Origin: Paenibacillus sp. Soil766
GTDB taxonomy: Bacteria; Bacillota; Bacilli; Paenibacillales; NBRC-103111
Direction: 5' to 3'
Assembly (NCBI RefSeq): GCF_001428105.1
Contig: NZ_LMSJ01000038.1
Coordinates: 1 to 35,293, forward strand
Length of the DNA: 35,293 nucleotides
Of the stretch, positions 32,904 through 35,293 are shown piece by piece. A model generated the notes under the pieces. The model worked only from the letters and a program-made list of their open reading frames with translations, searched no databases and was not told where the DNA came from. The translations under genes and the position numbers were made by a program. Position 1 is the first letter of the stretch. Each line of letters begins with the position of its first letter.

Positions 32904-33341
32904 TTGTTTAAGAAAAAAATCACAACCCTGTTAGCAACAACTGTAATCATCAGTGTCTTCGTAGTTTCAATTGCAGTTCATACCAGGGGGATTGAAAATA
33001 TGGATATTAATGATTTAAAAGAACCTACGTTTGTTGCGCTTGCGAACGAAGTGATAGATATAATACAGTATGTTATTACAAATCGAACATATCATACGGA
33101 TGAGGAACGGGATATAATTGATAAATTTATTGATTTATCACATTCTGAGAATCAAGAGATGATAAAGAAAGAGCTCATGAGAATTAAGAGTAAATATTTT
33201 GCGAATATTAATTTTAAAAACTATGACGATCCCAACAATAAGATTCTTGTAAATGAGCTATTACCGAGTCTAAGAAAAATTAGAGAACGACTGTCAGAAA
33301 CAGAAAATTATCCATCTACAGGAAATTCTAACGAGGAATGA
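32904..33341 (+). CDS. Exported or membrane-anchored hypothetical protein
   Basis: 145 residues from TTG, preceded by AAAGGAG at 8 nt. MFKKKITTLLATTVIISVFV is a signal peptide or N-terminal anchor; no lipobox. The rest is helical and charged (EVIDIIQYVITNRTYHTDEE, ENQEMIKKELMRIKSKYF, LLPSLRKIRERLSE). No family recognised. The last codons (NSNEE) are encoded by an A-like sequence, CTAACGAGGAA, so the extreme end may derive from the repeat. Confidence 0.6.
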   Translation: MFKKKITTLLATTVIISVFVVSIAVHTRGIENMDINDLKEPTFVALANEVIDIIQYVITNRTYHTDEERDIIDKFIDLSHSENQEMIKKELMRIKSKYFANINFKNYDDPNNKILVNELLPSLRKIRERLSETENYPSTGNSNEE

Positions 33342-33425
33342 TAAAGGGAACGTTTGTTCAATCACTGCAATGGGAGGCTGCCGGCACGATGGCAGCCTTT
33401 CGCTAACCTAACGGGCAGGTTACTT
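33327..33425 (+). repeat. Array repeat (A-B-C), overlapping a gene end
   Basis: A-like TCTAACGAGGAATGATAAAG then GGAACGTTTGTTCAATC (33328-33364). B: GGCTGCC (33376-33382) with GGCAGCC (33391-33397) then TTTC. C: CGCTAACCTAACGGGCAGG (33401-33419). Confidence 0.8.
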
Positions 33426-33480
33426 CCAATATGTGTTAACATATGAGAGAAGTATAATCATTTTAGGGGGATATGTTGAA

Positions 33481-34152
33481 ATGAGTATTAAGGGTGATTT
33501 TATTGAATTTATGGTTAAATCAAATGTTCTAATATTCGGTGACTTTGTAGCCAAGAGCGGTAGAGAAACACCATACATGATAAACACAGGGAACTTTCAA
33601 ACTGCGAAGCAAATCGCTACTTTAGGCGAATACTATGCTGATTGTATACAATCTCAATTGGATCTATCAGTAAATGTTCTGTTTGGTCCTGCCTACAAGG
33701 GGATTCCTTTGGCAGTAGCTTCTGCTACTGCTCTATATAATAAATACAATAGAGATATTTCAGTAACATTTAACCGAAAAGAGAAAAAAGATCATGGTGA
33801 AGGAGGGCAAATCATTGGGTATATACCTCGAAATAACGATCGTATTGCAATCATTGAAGATGTAATAACCGCGGGCACAGCAGTAAGAGAAAGTATAACC
33901 TTACTTAACAACACAGCGGACGTAAAGATCACAAATTTATTCGTTTCAGTCGATCGATTAGAGAGAGGTTTGGGCAATAAATCGACGATTCAGGAATTAA
34001 ATGATGATTATGGTATACACACCAGTGCCATTGTAACCATAGAGGATGTCCTCTCATATCTACATAATCGTGAGATTGACGGAAAAATTGTAATTGATGG
34101 ATTAATGAAAAATAAAATGGAAGATTATCTTAATCTTTATGGAGTTAGATAG
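33481..34152 (+). CDS. pyrE: Orotate phosphoribosyltransferase, stand-alone copy
   Basis: 223 residues from ATG 33481 (GGGGGA about 11 nt upstream). Family marks: FGPAYKGIPLA (68-78), the catalytic loop RKEKKDHGEGG (99-109) and the PRPP motif IIEDVITAGTAVRES (124-138). It joins orotate to PRPP to give OMP in pyrimidine synthesis. Length and loop fit the OPRT type found outside the usual Bacillus pyr operon. No other pyr gene is nearby; it is alone between array repeats, so it is likely an extra copy carried as accessory DNA, or a relative acting on another base. Confidence 0.85.
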   Translation: MSIKGDFIEFMVKSNVLIFGDFVAKSGRETPYMINTGNFQTAKQIATLGEYYADCIQSQLDLSVNVLFGPAYKGIPLAVASATALYNKYNRDISVTFNRKEKKDHGEGGQIIGYIPRNNDRIAIIEDVITAGTAVRESITLLNNTADVKITNLFVSVDRLERGLGNKSTIQELNDDYGIHTSAIVTIEDVLSYLHNREIDGKIVIDGLMKNKMEDYLNLYGVR

Positions 34153-34169
34153 CTGGTACTCAGTTTCAA

Positions 34170-34260
34170 TTTCACTATCGGGACACGATAGTTCCACACA
34201 TAACAGACAGGCTACCGTTATTAATACGGTAGCCTATTAAAGTAACGGGCAGAAGACCAT
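34170..34260 (+). repeat. Array repeat (A-B-C), B with variant paired stem
   Basis: A: TTTCACTATCGGGACACGAT then AGTTCC (34170-34195). B: AGGCTACCGT (34209-34218) with ACGGTAGCCT (34226-34235), both arms changed together relative to GGCTGCC. C: TTAAAGTAACGGGCAG (34238-34253). Confidence 0.8.
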
Positions 34261-34333
34261 TTCTCCCACCTATTATGGAACAAAATGTAATTTTTACTCG
34301 TCAATAATGTATATGTGTAAGGGAGGTTTTAAA

Positions 34334-35122
34334 TTGCTCAAAAAGTTAATGATCTTTGCTTTTGCTATGAGCATATTGTCAGGTTGTTCAAATATAAAAG
34401 CCATTGACCAACCCCAAGGAACATTAAAAAATAATGCTGACGTGGTTGATATCCACGGAAGTGTTTCTAACCTCTTCAAAATGGACGACTTTGCTAAAAA
34501 AGTTATAGAAAAAGAAAACGTCTCTATTAGCATTTCTCATTACACGATTGAAGGCGACCCTATTTATCACAACATCAAGTACCGCGATGGTAACTTCGAG
34601 CTTCAATATGATACTACGCAAGATAAATTCGGAGCAGGCAAAGTAACAACATACGCATGTGAAAACTTTGAAAAAACTGAAACGAATACAGAAATGAAAT
34701 ATACCTTAAAGGGTTGTTCTGGTGAAGTGAAAAGCATTGATGTTTTATACCTTTCATATGACGTATCGAAACAAGACCTGTTCCAATTTCAGCTTAAATA
34801 TGGTGATAATCAAGCAAATGAGATTAATACGATAGATATGAAATTGGTGAAAGACCTAAAAAATAGTCAAATGCTAGGTGTGAGTGATTTTCAGCTGAAT
34901 AATGAAGAACGGCAAAAAATATATAAAAAAATGGTGCTCTCCAATTATTTAAGTGAAAAGAAATTTGCAACATGCACTGAGAAACCTGATTTCTATTTAA
35001 AAGTTAAAATCAATGGTGCGGTTCGTGAATATAACTGGTCAGATTGCACAAGTAATGAGGACAATAAAATAATGACTGTTTTGGCTAATACAATTATTGA
35101 GATTGTTAATACGATCCCTTAG
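34334..35122 (+). CDS. DUF4362-type lipoprotein
   Basis: 262 residues from TTG 34334, after GGGAGG; the open frame from 34307 overlaps that site. Lipobox LSGC (C about 17). NNADVVDIHGSVSNLFKMDD, YTIEGDPIYHNIKYRDGNFE, DKFGAGKVTTYACENFEKTE and YTLKGCSG match DUF4362 lipoproteins of Bacillus and Paenibacillus, whose function is unknown. The second half (residues about 150-262, ATCTEKPDFYLKVKINGAVR) looks like a DUF4362-adjacent domain. Last gene of the array in this window. Confidence 0.75.
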   Translation: MLKKLMIFAFAMSILSGCSNIKAIDQPQGTLKNNADVVDIHGSVSNLFKMDDFAKKVIEKENVSISISHYTIEGDPIYHNIKYRDGNFELQYDTTQDKFGAGKVTTYACENFEKTETNTEMKYTLKGCSGEVKSIDVLYLSYDVSKQDLFQFQLKYGDNQANEINTIDMKLVKDLKNSQMLGVSDFQLNNEERQKIYKKMVLSNYLSEKKFATCTEKPDFYLKVKINGAVREYNWSDCTSNEDNKIMTVLANTIIEIVNTIP

Positions 35123-35160
35123 GAAGGTAGCCCTTCGCCCCGCTAACAGGCAGGATTCCT
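35123..35160 (+). repeat. Array repeat (partial B, C)
   Basis: AAGGTAGCCCTTCG directly after the stop, then C: CCGCTAACAGGCAGGATTCC (35140-35159). Next comes the left end of an IS110-type element instead of a cassette gene. Confidence 0.7.
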
Positions 35161-35194
35161 ATTATGTAGAAATATGAGGTTTGAAAAACAAAAA

Positions 35195-35264
35195 GACTCC
35201 TTGGTATGATGTTTATGGGTCCCAGATGCTGGCCAGCGTCGGATCCAAAAACAAAACCAAGGAG
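35195..35264 (+). promoter_or_regulatory. Leader hairpin covering the transposase ribosome site
   Basis: CTCCTTGGT (35197-35205) pairs with ACCAAGGAG (35256-35264), which contains the ribosome site AAGGAG. Between them lies the 10-bp palindrome GCTGGCCAGC. Translation of the transposase would be blocked when the stem forms. The same stretch is where an IS110 bridge RNA would be expected. Confidence 0.55.
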
Positions 35265-35272
35265 ACTACAAC

Positions 35273-35293
35273 ATGCATTCTACTCAAAATGAA
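35273..35293 (+). mobile_element. Start of IS110-family transposase (cut by window end)
   Basis: ATG 8 nt after AAGGAG encodes MHSTQNE, resembling the first residues of Firmicute IS110 transposases (MxxTQNEKINQ...). Only seven codons are in the window, so the call leans on the structured leader and on the IS110 remnant at 23950-24168. Confidence 0.5.

Noticed and set aside
12958..35160. Classical integron attC sites
   Set aside because: A and C are direct repeats, not the inverted RYYYAAC/GTTRRRY pair, units carry their own promoters, and no integron integrase is seen.
12958..35160. CRISPR array
   Set aside because: Repeats are hundreds of bases apart with genes between them; no short regular spacers and no cas genes.

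Overview
The window looks like a Paenibacillus-type Firmicute chromosome (inference). Shine-Dalgarno sequences are strong (AGGAGG-like), TTG and GTG starts are frequent, and spore-former families are present: CBO0543-like membrane proteins, BsuPI domains, copper-amine-oxidase-like stalk domains and DUF4362. A large secreted GH43/CBM6 glycosidase is also present. Most of the window is accessory DNA.

Layout. (1) 1-2.3 kb: an arsenic operon with a Cys-rich micropeptide, arsR, an aquaporin, arsC and arsI (C-As lyase), with an ArsR-type operator palindrome between arsR and the aquaporin. No arsenite pump is visible. (2) 2.5-8.4 kb: a secreted multidomain protein, a convergent pair of small membrane proteins and an orphan hybrid histidine kinase. 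(3) 8.4-13 kb: an FMN-bind-type lipoprotein and an MFS exporter, then a graveyard of truncated genes (alcohol dehydrogenase, HAD-IIIA phosphatase, TetR regulator, sugar-binding protein, IS6-type transposase). (4) 13-25 kb and 31-35 kb: a one-directional array of mostly single small genes: serine hydrolase, Nudix, GNAT, lipoproteins, HAD, aminoglycoside-phosphotransferase-like kinase, orphan PcrA-Tudor-like protein, AAA ATPase, DinB, orotate phosphoribosyltransferase, DUF4362 lipoprotein and unknowns. (5) 25-31 kb: gene fragments, a cre-like box, the 1286-residue GH43 enzyme and IS21-like end repeats. (6) The right edge holds the first codons of an IS110-type transposase behind a structured leader.

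The most notable signal is a dispersed composite repeat of about 60-110 bp. It lies between nearly every pair of genes from about 12.96 kb to the right end, always in the same orientation as the genes. Each full copy has a 5' motif A (like TTGAACTAACGGGAACGATAGTTCA), a GC-rich hairpin B (often GGCTGCC/GGCAGCC then T) and a 3' motif C (like CGTTAACGGGCAG or TTGAAGTAAAGGGCAG), followed by the next gene's start region. The layout is cassette-like: C, promoter, gene, A, B-terminator. It resembles an integron cassette array, but there is no integrase in the window and the repeats do not have attC architecture. Two genes are joined to or truncated inside the repeat, which suggests that cassettes are exchanged at it.

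A second dispersed element, built on GACAAGAAC inverted motifs around a terminator-like hairpin, occurs three times (8.4, 11.5 and 30.6 kb). All assignments come from reading the sequence; no database search was run.
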